Origin: Parascedosporium putredinis
Taxonomy: Eukaryota > Ascomycota > Sordariomycetes > Microascales > Microascaceae
Assembly (NCBI GenBank): GCA_949357655.1
Contig: CASHTG010000015.1
Location: forward strand, 1,922,001 to 1,986,000
Direction of reading: 5' to 3'
DNA length: 64,000 nucleotides
Under the pieces are notes generated by a model. That model was given only the letters and a program-made list of their open reading frames with translations, ran no database searches and had not been told where the DNA came from. Of the stretch, positions 37,301 through 51,300 are shown piece by piece. Made by a program: the position numbers and the translations under genes. How positions within the stretch are numbered: the stretch's first letter is position 1; each line of letters starts with the position of its first letter.

Positions 37301-40300
37301 AGACAAAAAGGGTATCGCTGGAGGTGGGCAAATGCAGATGAGAACCAGAACGTCTTTTTTTCTTTTCTTTTGGGGTCTCTTTTCCCTCCTTTACAGCTGG
37401 TCTCTGCCGAGGTACAGAAGGGCGTGGGTTGTCCGTCTGCCAAGCAGAAATTGCTCGTCAACTTTCAGGGTAAAAGCGGGAGAGCTTGAATACAAGGAGA
37501 ATCTGACCTTTGGATCCCGCGCCATCACCTCTCTCCACCGTTCTCCCATACCCGGGGTTCTGAAAGGAGCCGGGCCGAAGAGACGGGCCGTGGGGGTGCT
37601 CAAAATCTCGGGCAAGGAGAAAAGTACACAGTTATGAAGGTGCCAAAAGTCGCCCGTAGTAAAGAACATTGAAGAGAAGGAAGTATCTGTCCTCATGGCC
37701 TTTGCTGACCCCAAGTCGAGGTGCTCGATCCGAAGCACTTGCATCACCACGAACCGCGACCCGTTGGTTTCAAACATTCGGCTATTCACACTACTACCTC
37801 TTCCTCTCTCCCTCTTCCCCGTTTTGGCTCTTCGTTCTTTTTCTTTTCTTATTCTTCTTTTTCCCCTCCTTTCTAACCACCGAAGTTATGAGACAGTGGG
37901 AGCTCTGCTCCACGCGCGTACCATGCATGGGGGAGGAATCATGGCCAGCGGGCATATCCCCATCTCCACGGGATACACGCAATACACGGAGAAAAAGAAG
38001 TACATGTAGGGTCCAATATCAATAATTGTTGCCGAACTACGTCTCTTCTATGTGCACCGGTCAAATCAAAGATTCCGCCCGCGTATTTAGGGGTTGAAAT
38101 TTGAAGTGCCGCCTACAGCCTTTTGTGAGGCGGCTTTTCCTCGGAAGCCTTTCCCCCGTTCCGTCAAGTAAACATAGGCGGCGGGTGGGCAATAAATTGC
38201 CTGCATGCATCAAATGTTGTATCAACTGATGGACGCCCGTTGCAATGGCTGTCACTATTAAGCATCCACCCAAGCGAAGCAATACGTGCCAATGGATGAA
38301 TTGAAAATAGCACAAGGGAAACGTATTGGGGCACCGAGTAGCAGGGAGGAGGGCCGCCAGTTGATCCTACAAGGCGCATGTCCCGAAGATGGTGTGCTCG
38401 CGAGGGTTCACTAATCGTAAAATCCCCATGTGCCAGCCTCCACTTGTGTCAAAAGCCGATTCCTGCTGCGAGACATGCATCGAGCAAGAAACATGGGTGA
38501 AAGTGGAATAGGAAGCCCAAAAGCGAGAGAGGAAAAAAAGAAAAGAAACAAGATGATCGACAGCATCTTCCACCAGCCCAACGTGAACTTGTAGAACGAA
38601 GGAAATTAGAAGTAGCAAACGGGTCGACCGGCGCGAGGCGATAGCGGAGATTGGGTAAGACTCACGCTTGATCTGTCCCCACGCCCCTCTGTTGGTTTCG
38701 CCTTCCCTTTCTCCGTTCATCGAGGGTATATTATGTTGGTAGGAGAAAACATTGAACCCCCATATCCTGGGCGAATAAACCCATCGAATGAATCCTCAGA
38801 GTCGTCCCTTCCTTCCTGCCCCCTTGCCCTTCCCGCACCAGGGTCTCGCAGGGCCAACTAAGAAGGGAAAGGGCGGATGCACGAACGTACTTCCGAATGG
38901 TTTCTCGTGCACCCTGCGCATATGCGGCTTAGAACCAGGTGATCACGATGCCTCCTCAAGCCCACTTTTATTTCTATTTTTCCCTGGCCAGTCCGTCTGT
39001 TTTCGATTTCTGTCCTTTGCCCGTCCTCCTTTACCCTCTTTATTCAACATCTGTATTGTTTCCAGGTTTTCAAAGCTAAAAGAGATGGAGAAGAAGGGGG
39101 AAGGCTTTGTGCTTAAGAAGGACCTGGTGACTGTAGAATCGGGCCCTTCCTAGACCACCTGCCTCGAACACTCAAGAGATTGATTGAGCATTCGCCCTTC
39201 GCCGTGGTCCTTCGTAAATCCGATCAAGGAACTCTCATGTCACGAGATTCTCTCGGCGGGAGGGCTTAGGGATATCCTTTGTTCGCATCCACTACCTCGA
39301 TGGAACCAATATCCCTGGCCCTTCCCACCAACACGAGAATGCAGCTTGGATGCTCAACCCATGCATACAGTTTCAAGAGAGCACGAAGACTACACCAAAT
39401 GATAGTTAAGAACCCGGCCCCGAAGACGGGAAAATGAACAGAAGAACGAGGGGGAAAGAAAAGGCTCCCGAGGCCCAAACCCTTGAAGAGATCGGGGAGG
39501 GTCATGAGCTCTTCAAGTTTCGCTAGTCGGCGGGTAAGCATACCCATGTCACATCGTTAAACCAGCGGGGCATATCAGTCCGCATGCACCCTCCATACAG
39601 CAACCATTGTTTGTACAGCAATAATTCGTGAATGCCATGGATCTAATGGACCTATTACAACTGTGCCGGGGTATTCGTTGATCCATTTTGGTCTATATCT
39701 TATCACATCCGAAAAACCCCCTGCAGCATTGGACGAGTGTTGGGGCCAATTCTCAGTGTTGATAAAATGGAACAAGAGAAAAAAACCCTGCAACCGGGCC
39801 GGGCAACGTATATGTTCCCTGACGTTGGTGGGGGCATCCGCGGACGCTCGTAAAGATGGTGGTGGGAGGCTTGGGAGGCAAGAGTGGTGACGGATAGTGG
39901 GGAGACTTCATTGACCCGTGAATCGCGGATGGAGATACGGATCAATGGTTGGGGACGGCTCCCCGAGGGATGATGTTGTCCTGCATGTAGTACATGTAAA
40001 GGCAACACGAGTGCGCCGATCCCTTGATCAAGTCGAGGATGGGTCGGATAAGTGTTTACGTTGGCAAAGGAGTGGCATCGCCTCTTGAGTCGAAATCGTC
40101 CAATCTTGGTCAATGATGAGCTCGAATGGCGAAATGCAGTTCGTCAGGCCTTTGTGACACATGAACCACCCGTCCTTGGTCCTGACTGGCAGACGTCAAG
40201 TTTTCGGTTTTTTATCTTTGCTGCTGGTAATTAACACTTGGGGCGCACACCCACTAGCACGCGTCATCGAGGCTATCTTCACGCAAGACGCCAATCGACG

Positions 40301-42310
40301 CTAGCTTCCAGCCGTATCATGCTTCATTGTTCTTTCCATGGATCCATTGGCAGGACTCTATTAGAGCACCAGTGCACCCGTGCATGTCGGGGTACACGAC
40401 AGTGTACGAGGTACTTCCGCTGGCCTCTGGCTCGAGAGGCTCCAGGGTGCAAGTCCCACGCTTTTTTGTCCTTTTCTCTTTTTCTGCCTGTAATTGAAGT
40501 AATATGGTACGGGAGCTTATAGCGCCAGGAATGGTTCATAGTAAAGTCCCATTGAATCCATCATCCATCCTTCTGATCGCCTCAGCCCGACTTCTCACCC
40601 ATCACGTCACCTCTTTGCTCGAAACCCACTCGCCTCTTTTCGCCGGAAAAGGAAGACAAAAGCCAACAGGGGCATCCAGCATCCTCCGTCTCCTGCGTCT
40701 TCTACGTCTTCTGCGTCTGGGCCCTAGCTCTCCGAAGCTTGTCCCCTTCGCTCCGCTCACGAGCGTCCGGCTGGTGGGCGACGTCGATTGACGCTTGGAG
40801 ACGCATTAGCGAGTTGGTCCGCAATAGGAGCGGAACGCTGGTCCATCAAATCCGATCCACAATCCGCAGGCGCTACCCCAAAGGCTACGGCAGACAGCTC
40901 GACCATCGTCGACCTGAAAATTCTCGAGCCGTCAGACATCCTGTGCGGCCTCGAGCCATCGAGCCACCAGCAACGCACCATCCCACACGCCCCCTATCCC
41001 TCAAGACCCGCTTCTAACCCCAATCTCTCTTCCAACCGACTCCTTCCTGTGCTCGCTCTCTCCATCTTTGCAAGATAGATCAATCCATGTCTCCCGATTC
41101 AGAGTCTCCTTCTTCTCCATCGCGGCCTCCCTCTGGCGGTTCCTGGGCGTCTGGCCTTGACCCCCGCCGCACACGAACCGCCCCAGCACGCACCAGTCCC
41201 AGCAACACCAGTCCCAGACAGTCTACCCGTGAGCGGATAGACGAGATTCTCGAGGTATCCCCGCCACTGCCATCCAACTCCGATGCACCCTCCCCTGCCC
41301 CATCCAGAACTAAATTGCACTCTCTCCACACCCAGGTTACCTTGAATTTTTAACACCCCTCCCTATCTGTTCCTCAGCCAAGCATCTTCATCAATTCAGA
41401 GGAGAAAAAAGGCGAAGCAGGAAAAAAAAAAAAAGAGAGAAGATGAGTGAAAGCGGGAAGAGCACACATACATCGGTCTTCCCTAGCTAGCCTTGTGTCA
41501 TGCCATTGAACCTTGGCGGATTTTTGTTTTTTAAGACCCCCCTGCACCCACTTGACTTCTTCTCGAGGCCTTGATCGACCCCTGCTGCCCTCTGGCTTGA
41601 ACAATAGTCTTTACTTCCTTTTTCCTCATCTTCAATTTTTTTCCTTATTTCCACTTCATTTTCCCCTCTCGCTCCTCACCTCGGTGCCCATGAGCCCCTT
41701 CCTTTGGCCTGCTGCTTCAAGTCGACTTTGAAAGCAGCGTGTTTCTGCCTCGAGTTGTAAAACATACAAAGGCTGACCTGTGTTCCTTCACACCCCCGTT
41801 CGACCAATCCAGGGCGCCCTCTTTCGAGCACAACAGGCGGACGCCATCGCGACCAGCTCCAACCCCCACCACCCCATGCCTAGACCGCAGAACGAGACAC
41901 CACCCCTGTTCGACCGCAGTCGCAGATCCCTGGCTGGCGTCAATCATGACCATGACGAAAGCAGCGCCGACGAGACCACCGGCATCTTCTCTCGCGCCGA
42001 CAACTTGGACTACCAGTCGACCGTAGCCGCCGGACACCCGAGGAGGAGATCCGCCGGCCGCGCGAGCTCCGAATCTCGACGGCAAAACGGGCATAGCTCC
42101 CTCGATGGGGAGGGGGAGGACGATGTCCGCGAAGAAAATCACAAGCACGGCGGCGAACCGTGGTACAAGGCTGCCATTGAGCCGTTCAAATCACTAGAGC
42201 TGGAAAATACGGGAAGCGTGGCTAGAGACCACCTCGCCATAGGTAAAAAGAGCAACCCCTCTCTCCCCCGCCGCCACCTCTCTAAGACGCCCCCGCTTTG
42301 CACGCCGAGG

Positions 42311-42341
<31 letters not shown>

Positions 42342-45300
42342 TGCCTTCAATCGAGCCCTTGGCGGGCATGCTAATCCTCGCGCTGCCTTCTAGAGCGGAC
42401 CTTCCTTGCCTGGTTACGAACCTCGCTCGCCTTTGCTTCGATTGGCATCGCCGTCACGCAACTCTTTCGCCTCAATACGTCCCTCGCGGAAGGTAGTGGA
42501 AACTCCGAACTACCCTTGCGACAGCTTGGCAAACCCCTCGGAGCCACCTTCCTTGGTATAAGTATCGTCATACTTTTCCTCGGCTACCACCGCTATTCAG
42601 AGAGCCAGAGATGGGTCATTGACGGAAAGTTTCCCGCTAGCCGTGGAACGATCATTCTCGTCACATTCTTGGCATTTTCTCTCGCCGTCGCCTCCTTGGT
42701 CGTGGTTGTCATTGTCCATCCCAAGGAGAGGGAGTTGTAGTAACAGCAACACCCTGATGGCCATGTATCCAGCTTCACGTGTTGGGTGTGCTAATGAGCA
42801 GGGTGGCCGTGGTCCTTGCCTCGATTGGCGTCATCTCTCCGCGATGGGCTTTATCAACTTGGAAATCATCTGATTGTATCCTCTTGTTCGTGTTTCGGCG
42901 TTTACGCTCTGGGTTCATTCTGCGGCCCTTTTCTCCCAATTCCCCCATGTTTTACATCATGTTTGAAGATGCACAGAACATATATATCCCTTTGTGTCTA
43001 ATGGATGTTTTCGGCGCGCCAAGAAGGTCTTGAAATGATTTTGTTTTGTTCCCCATCAAGACGGAGGACTAGATTTGGTCAAGCACAAGGAGATACATGA
43101 TGTTCTCGAGCTCACCATGAGCCCGTATGGCTAGCGGATTCCCCTTTTGGTGTCATTTTCTACAGGTCTTTTGCGTTCTTGTCAAGAGATCATGAGAGAT
43201 GGTCGGGGTATAAAGCGACGATTGGTATCACAGGCCAAATAACAATTAGGATATGCCCGCAGTATGCAAGGCTGCAATACTTGAGGGAAAGGAGTAGATG
43301 ACCATAATATGAAAGTTCCCCCTGATAATCCAGCTCTTTGGGTCCTCCTTCAAAAGAAGAGATTAATACTATGAATCTTGCTATCTGTTGTCGCCGCGAT
43401 AGTTCGTAATTATATGTGTATTGATGTAGGTGACGTTGTGTGGTGTTTGGAGGCTCATGGCACACACACACTCACAAATGGATCAAACCGTGTTTTGTTG
43501 CACACGCATGCACACACATAAAGCACCAACCACTCCTAGCGCCTCGATCGAATCACACACATCAGAGCTCACCATCTGAATTCCATCATCAAATCAAAAC
43601 CGTCCTGGCTCAACGAATTTGGATCCATGCGTCGCACAGAAATCACACACATAGCTTAATCCAACCTCCAACTCCGGAACGCCCCCAATTCTATTCAAGG
43701 ATAGGCAGGCCCCGCGGTGCCTTCTACCCCTCCCACCCAAGCTGCGGGGGATAACGAGCACGGTGGACGGAATCAAAGTCAGCTCGGCCGGGGTTCAGGA
43801 TTTCGTTTCGGCCCAAGACAACGAGTTGTTTTGCGCCGGCACCTCCAGGCCCGTCCTCCGCCCCGAAAGCTTTTGAGTATCTCCGGAAAATATCACTCCA
43901 AGACAAGGGTCAAGAAAGGTAAAAGAAAAGAAGAGAGGAGACCTTTTCTTTGTCCAACAGAGAGCAAACCCGGGATATCGCCAAGGCCGGCGGTTTTTAC
44001 TCTCCCCGACCCTTCATTATCAACCCCGCGCTCACGGAGAGGGAAAAGGGTTTGACAAAACAATAAGAGTAAACTTTTCCAAAAGAAGAAATCAAAAGGA
44101 AAATAAAAATGGCACCCAAAAACTTCAACATCGACATTCCCACCTTTGCCCAGACGCAGCTCACCCTGCTCGCGGCCGAGCAGGAGACGGAGATTGCGGA
44201 GACGACCTCGCTCATTGCGTCCCACACCCCGGCCGCGCTCCAGCGGGCGGGGTTGCGCTGACGAACCTCGAGGTTGTATCGCAGCGTACGGGAATGGGGG
44301 CCGGACCGTATTCGAGCTGGGACCGGACGTGGCCACGTCTTCCTCGTCGGCGTCGACCGCCGGCGTCGGGGAGCTGCCGGAGCACGGCCTCCGGACGGGG
44401 ATATCGTGCTGGTGGCGGGACAGCCGGCGGGCAGCGCCAAGAAGAGGGAGGTGCGGGAGCTAGAGAAGAATGGGGTGCGGGGCGTGGTGGTCAAGGTCGG
44501 GAAGAGTTCGGTGCAGGTTGCCGTCGACTCGGAAGGGCAGGAGGAGGCGGGGCTGAGCGGACGGGTGTGGATCGTGAAGTTGGCGGATGATGTGACGTAT
44601 GCGAGGTAAGTTGGGTATTTGCTCCGCGAAGATACGATGAAGGGGGCGGCAAGAGACACGTCGAGGCCAGATGGGGCAAAAGGTGGCTGTCTGTGAGGCT
44701 TGCCACAGGATCTGACTGGACAAGCTAACTCCTTGATAGGATCGTTCTCGCCATGACGAAGCTCCAGAAGATGGACGAGTCTCAGTACACCAGCTTCATG
44801 CGAGTCCTCTTTGGGCTATCAAGCCCGAGTCCCCTACCCAGTGACGTCGAGTCAGACCCTACCGTTGGCAAGATCGAGTGGTTTGACCCCACACTAAACG
44901 ATTCCCAAAAGGATGCCATCAGGTTCGCGCTCGCCTCTCGCGAGATTGCCCTCATCCACGGCCCTCCAGGCGTAAGTTTCTATGTCCCACCATCCTATCT
45001 TCCCCATCCATTATTTAGGCCTCGCGGTCTTACCTAGCAGGTACAAGAACCAGTATAACAAGAACCAATATAACTAAGCACTAACTTTCATATCCACGGG
45101 ACCCCGTTCGCCGCCCTAGACTGGAAAAACACATACGTTGATCGAGCTCATCCTCCAACTCGTCAAACGCAAGCAGCGCATCCTCGTATGCGGCCCATCC
45201 AACATCTCCGTCGACAACATTGTCGAACGCCTAGCCCCGCGCAAAGTTCCCATCCTCCGCCTCGGCCACCCGGCCCGGCTCCTGCCGTCCGTGGTCAACC

Positions 45301-48300
45301 ACTCCTCGACATGCTCACCCGCACCTCGGACGCCGGCGCCATCGTCAGCGACGTCCGCGCCGAGATGGACGCCAAGCGGGCGTCTATCCGCAAGACCAAG
45401 AGCGGTCGCGAGAGGCGCCAAATCTACGCCGATCTCAAGGACTTGAGGAAGGAGTATCGCGTGCGCGAGAAAAAGTGCGTGACGGACCTGGTCAAGGGGA
45501 GCGCCGTCGTGCTGGCCACCTTGCACGGCGCCGGCGGGTTTCAGCTGCGCGACGAGAGGTTCGACGTTGTCATCATCGACGAGGCCAGCCAAGCCCTCGA
45601 GTCGCAGTGCTGGGTGCCGCTGCTCTCCGCCAAGAAGGCCGTCTGCGCTGGTGACCACCTCCAGCTGCCCCCGACCATCAAGTCGCTCAACAGCAAGGTG
45701 AAGAAGAAGAAGAAGGAAGCCACCGAGGCTGATGAAGAGGCCATTGCTACGGGAATTACCCTCGAGACGACGCTGTTCGATCGTCTCCTCGCGCTGCACG
45801 GGACGAGTATCAAGCGCATGCTCACGACGCAGTACAGGATGAATGAGAAAATCATGAGGTTTCCCTCGGACGAGCTCTACGAGTCTCAGCTGGTCGCGGC
45901 AAGCGAAGTCAAGGACAAACTTTTGACAGACATGAAGTACGATGTCGAGGAAAACGAAAACACAACGGAGCCTGTCATCTTTATCGATACCCAGGGCGGG
46001 GACTTTCCCGAGCGGACCGAGGACGAGGACGAAGCCCTCAAGAAGGGCAAGCTGGGCAGTCTCCATACCGAGAGCAGGAGCAACGAAATGGAGGCGCTCC
46101 TCGTGAGGCAACACGTACGAGAGCTCGTCGACTCTGGTGTCCTACCAGAGGACATAGCCGTTGTGACTCCGTACAACGCCCAGGTATGATACTCCCTTCT
46201 CTTTGCGTCTTTCTCTTTCTCTCTCTCTCTCTCTTCCTTTTCTCTTTCCCCTTTCCGTTCTTGAGGGCTCCAATCGCCATTCCATCTTCCGTCTGCTAGT
46301 CAAGATGAGACACTCAAGCTCCCCTTCCTCTATCACTTCTCAGTGTCTCCTACAAGACAGAATGCCCCTTTTCTCCCTTTCTAGTATCAATTAGGATACG
46401 GTCTGACGCTGCCCTCTCTCCTTTCTTCCCCCTTGTCCATCACAGATCGGCCTCCTTGCTCCACTGAAGGAGCGCTTCCCCGGTATTGAGCTAGGAAGCG
46501 TCGACGGATTTCAGGGTCGCGAGAAATCAGCGGTAATCCTTAGCTTGGTGCGGAGCAACTCCCAAGGCGAGGTTGGATTCCTCGCCGAAAGAGGCGACTC
46601 AATGGTAGGTGACATGTCAATCTCGAGGACACGGACAGGACCCCTCGATGATCCTGTGCCTTTTTCTTCTCTCTCCCTCTCTCGCCTTTCTCCTTTCCCC
46701 CGTCTTGCCCCGAAAGAGACTCATCACCTGTCTTGTTTGCTAAAAAATGCCCCGTCCCTGGGCGCGCGGAACAGTTGCCATGACCAGACCCAAACACTCC
46801 TTGACCGTAATCGGAGACTCGGAGACCATCAAGAAGTAAGGCATCCATCCACCCCCTCTTGTCTTTGTTTTCGCACCTCCAGTCGTCGTCCTGCCCTCTC
46901 GCTAGCATGTCCTCACCCCCTCAGTCACCCACTGTGACCCTCCTCTTACACCTTGCACATGATCCTCTCTACCGTTGCATTGGCGCCTCCACAAACAATT
47001 GCGACGACACCGGCTTGAATCCGACAATGTTTCGTCATCGCAAGCATTTTGTTTTAGCTCCATTCTGAAGCTGTCAAGAGCAAAACCCTGTATTAACTGT
47101 TACACCCTCTCCCTTTTCTGTCTTCTTTTGTCGTACATCTCTTCCTCCGTTACCCTTCCCTTCTGTTTTCCAATGACCAATGCGCAAAAACCACCCAGCG
47201 CATCCCTATCCTCTCCCCGCTACACGGCACCTCAGGGAAGGGCTGGCCCAATTCTCGACCCTCGCTTCCGAGTGGCGTCATGGGCGAGAGGACAAGAGGG
47301 TAAGGGAAGAGGCGGGGGCACGGATGCTGGCCTGTGTGGCCGGTATCGATGCTACCATCCACAACCCTACCTCCCGGCCCTGAAAGACAGGATTCATGGT
47401 CTTGGACCCTGCGCCTTTCCCGCTTTCGGTTCCTGATTTTTCTAACTCTCCATAATATCATGTGTGATAATAGGGGAAGCGATTTTCTCAAGAAATGGAT
47501 GGCCTTCCTAGAGGATAACGCCGACCTACGCTACCCAGATGTCTCCATCTTGCCGCGGGACGTCTGAGGCACGAGTTCGTTTGAGCGTCCTACACAAGTT
47601 GCGGCCAGCGGCTGAACTTTGCAACTGAAACTGCAAAAGGGGGTCTTGCAACAGGACAAGGAAAAAAAGAAAAAAGTGGGAAGAGAGTACGAGATAGCCC
47701 ACCGAAAGCGGCAAACAGCACGAATAGAAGAGAGCAAAATTGGGCCCATGAGACGAGTCTGGCCGGAGGAGTCCGCAAGCCGCCTCTCTCAAGCGCTGCC
47801 TTTGTAGATCTGCCTGCTCATCCGCTCTTGTCGTCAATGCCCTCGTGCCGGTGCCTGAAATGAGAGGAACCATCTCAAATACAGACAAATTTCGGCTTAA
47901 AACCGAACTTTATGCCATGTTCAGTGTGCAACCAAAAAGCCGTACCAGGTTTCTACCCTCCTTCCCCCTGGAGGTTCTTGGCTGTTCGCTCCCCACCTCT
48001 TGTCGAGACAATCTGGTCCATAATCCCCCGCACTCTGTTGTGTTGCGCCGGGTAATTTTACAGAGTGATGGAGACAGAGAGATCGGCTCATGTGGTTGGT
48101 AACGAGCCATCAATATGATTCCTCATCTCTTCCAAGTCTAGCGCGTTTCGAGGCGTTATCCCTCCCTCCTTTTTTCTTTTTCTCGCTTGCGCCAGAGAGA
48201 AGGAGAAGAAAACAAAAACGCTCCACTACTTGTAATACTTCATACTTGTAATGGGTGAAGGGGATGGATACCGCATTGAAAGGGAAAATCCGCCGGATCG

Positions 48301-51300
48301 ATGCATGGGTCGCGGATTGTAGCCTCCCCGTAATACTTCGTACGCTCCTTTGATATTAGAACAGGTTCGGTGAGGGCTAGGCCTAAAATTCCAGGGCAGA
48401 CCCTGGGCAGAATGTCGTTATCCCTTGGCGCTAGAGTGAATGATGTAAACCGCTCAGGTCCCAAATGTGATCAGACGAATGTTAAACCCGGGCGTGCACC
48501 TCGCAAGTTTCAGGTGCCATGCCCGATGCGACGAAAGCCGTACCTGGCAAAGCTGGGTGGCTGGGACATCGAGGGGGACTGTGCTACCCCTGCCATGCTT
48601 GTTGACGTTGCACGTTGCACTTGGGCATTGCGTAACAGAGTTGCAGGCAACGCCCTGACGATAAATCCTCCTTCTTTGGAGCTGTGCACTTGTCGATTAG
48701 CACCGATTCGCCGTCGCGCAACGGCGAAGCGTGGGGTAGTCCTCGGTTGCTTGGCTTGGTGGGTGGGGCCCATGGAATCTTGCCCGTCGTTGGCTCTGGA
48801 ACACGAAAGCAACCGTCGTTTGTTGCCCAAGACATTTAGCGATCGAATTCCGCCCTTTGCCTCAGGTGAAGAGGAAAAAAGCATCTATCGAGAACATCCA
48901 GAGATCCACCATCAAAAAGGGAAAGAAGCAGGGGTGCGTGCAAAGGGTCAGAGTCCGAGTGGGGCTCCAAAAACAGCACAGATGCGTGACTGTCGCTGTC
49001 GAAACGCAGTCATCCTCGGTCATCCTCGCCCAGTGAGCCCTCGTCGCCCCTGAGGAATACGTATCACGTCGCCCCTCTCAGATGCCCTTGGGGAGTATGC
49101 TTTTACTTGTATGCACCCGATCAAGCCGTTTCCACCAGTCGTCGCACACGTCGTTGAGGACTCGGGATGTGCTTCATCGAGGGACTTCCAAGTGGGCGCC
49201 CAGCCGCGAACCGTGGCCCAAGATCGTTGCACCCGGGGAAATATACGCTGCGTGATATGTGACCTTTAGCATGGGGGACCTCGAGCGACGGCTTCGATTG
49301 GCCCTCGGCCCTCTCTCTTCCCTCTTTGCGGGCACCGCGCCGACAGGATGCATGCATACAGCATATGTTAGCGCATCGCGACCCAATCCTCTTGCTCCAG
49401 CAGAGGGCGGGCTGCTTCGTGTTTCTCTTTGAGCCATGTGGAGGCATCGCGAAAGTCGCCTGTTTCTACAAGTATGAAGTAGTTGATATCGCCACCCAAG
49501 TACTCATTGTACAAGCAAGTAGATATTAGATCGTCTAGAATGCCCCTATGCGCTTCCAACGACGGAAGCTTACTGGACAAGGTAATTATTTTTCTTCTTG
49601 TTTTCCTCCTCATGAGGGAGGGGCGCCGCGTCAAGTGTGTCGTCTGTTGATAACACCAGCCTCCCCCAACAAGTAACAAGCTAGCTTTAGACTTGGAACG
49701 AAGAAGTCGTGCTCCACCCCTCCCCATTGTCCTCCGCGAGGTGAGTGATGGAAGCCCCACGCGCCAATACCGGCCACAGACCAAAGCCGGCATCGTCGAG
49801 GGAGAATTGCAAGTACAGCGGAGTCGGCCGCCCCTCTGCAAGGTACAGTGATGCAAGAAGGGAAAAGGGGAGAAAATGGACAGTCAAAGGGTCACGTTGA
49901 GCACGAATGTGTGTGAAAGCACCAAGCATGTGGAATGCTGTCTTCGATATTGTGTGATCAACATTGAAGCATTGAAGTTCGGGAGGGCCGAAGAAAAAGA
50001 GACCATGCCAAAAACAAGGCAACCTAAAGACTGCCGGATGAATGCCGAAGCAACGCAACGAAAAATTTCTTCCTTTTCCCGCAGGGGACGAGGAACAGAG
50101 TTTCTTTCTTCTTGTGGTCCTGCGCTGCATTTTTTATGGTTCGTGTTGGGAGAGTGGGAGGAGGTTGACATCGAATATGTCATCCACAAAAAGAGCAGCA
50201 GAGTGTCGGTGTCGGACTCCAGGTGTGGGGCTCCCACCGTTATATTTAGTCAATGAAAGGTCACATAATCTTGGCACCCCCATACCTGTGCCTCAAGACA
50301 GTCAGTCAAGATAAGACAAAGCCTCGACCTGAGGTTTGTGAACTCCCACTACTAGAGTCAAGAGACGCCTGCCTGGAAGCCCTTTCAACCTCGGCCATGC
50401 CGGGCCTGCAGACCAATTCGCATGAGGCTGGCTCTCGAGCAAGAGTAACGAGGGGGTGGTTAAAGGGTGGGGATGGGAAGGCACGTCGCCGAGTCCGACC
50501 CTATCAGTGGTGAACCGATGGTGGGCAAGCGTAATATCCAACTACTCAGCATTGCCGGAGGGCTATTCGTCGCGCCACGCAGACTTTGAATGGGCCGACT
50601 TCCAAACGAAGGAGCCGGCAAATATTTGGGTTAAGCAAAGTGGGAGGTGGCGTACACGCGTTGGATAGCCTCTGGCTCTGGGCAAAGATAGCTGAACCGC
50701 GGAAGGGAGACACAGTGATATTGGAGCCGTCTTTGAAGACTCTCGGTGGCGTGGGGCCTGTGGAGCAGGCGCCAGTCGACGGTCTCACGCGTGTGGTCCT
50801 GGAGGAGGGAACGAGACCGCGATTTCACCAAATCCTTTGATGATCTGCGTTCGGTTCGCCTGTCTCTATTCCCCTCATGGTCTAGCCCATCTAGCTCGGG
50901 TAGTTGGAATGCGCGAGGTGGCCTCTGAATGGAGGTGCATTCACGGCTTTTATCAATGGATGTATTGTCCGTCCAAGTGAGCCTGTGGGCCCACGCCACC
51001 ACTCTTGTTGAGGAAGTGGAAGACGTAGGCCAACTTGATTGTTTGGAGACTCGAGAAATGGCAATTTTGACCCATTTTCTTGGAAGGATTGATGCGGGCG
51101 CACCGTACCAGAGGAGGGCAGGAGCAATCAGGGCGTGCTCGCATTCAAGTCAACTTGAACATTGCAACCCCATGTCGCCCTCGCCCTGGCCAGGGCCCCT
51201 CTTTTTATCTATTTTACTTCATTGGTCGTTCTTGTGTAGTACATACTGCCGAAGCATATTCTTCGTCGTGGGAAGAATGCTGATCGATCTAATATGTATC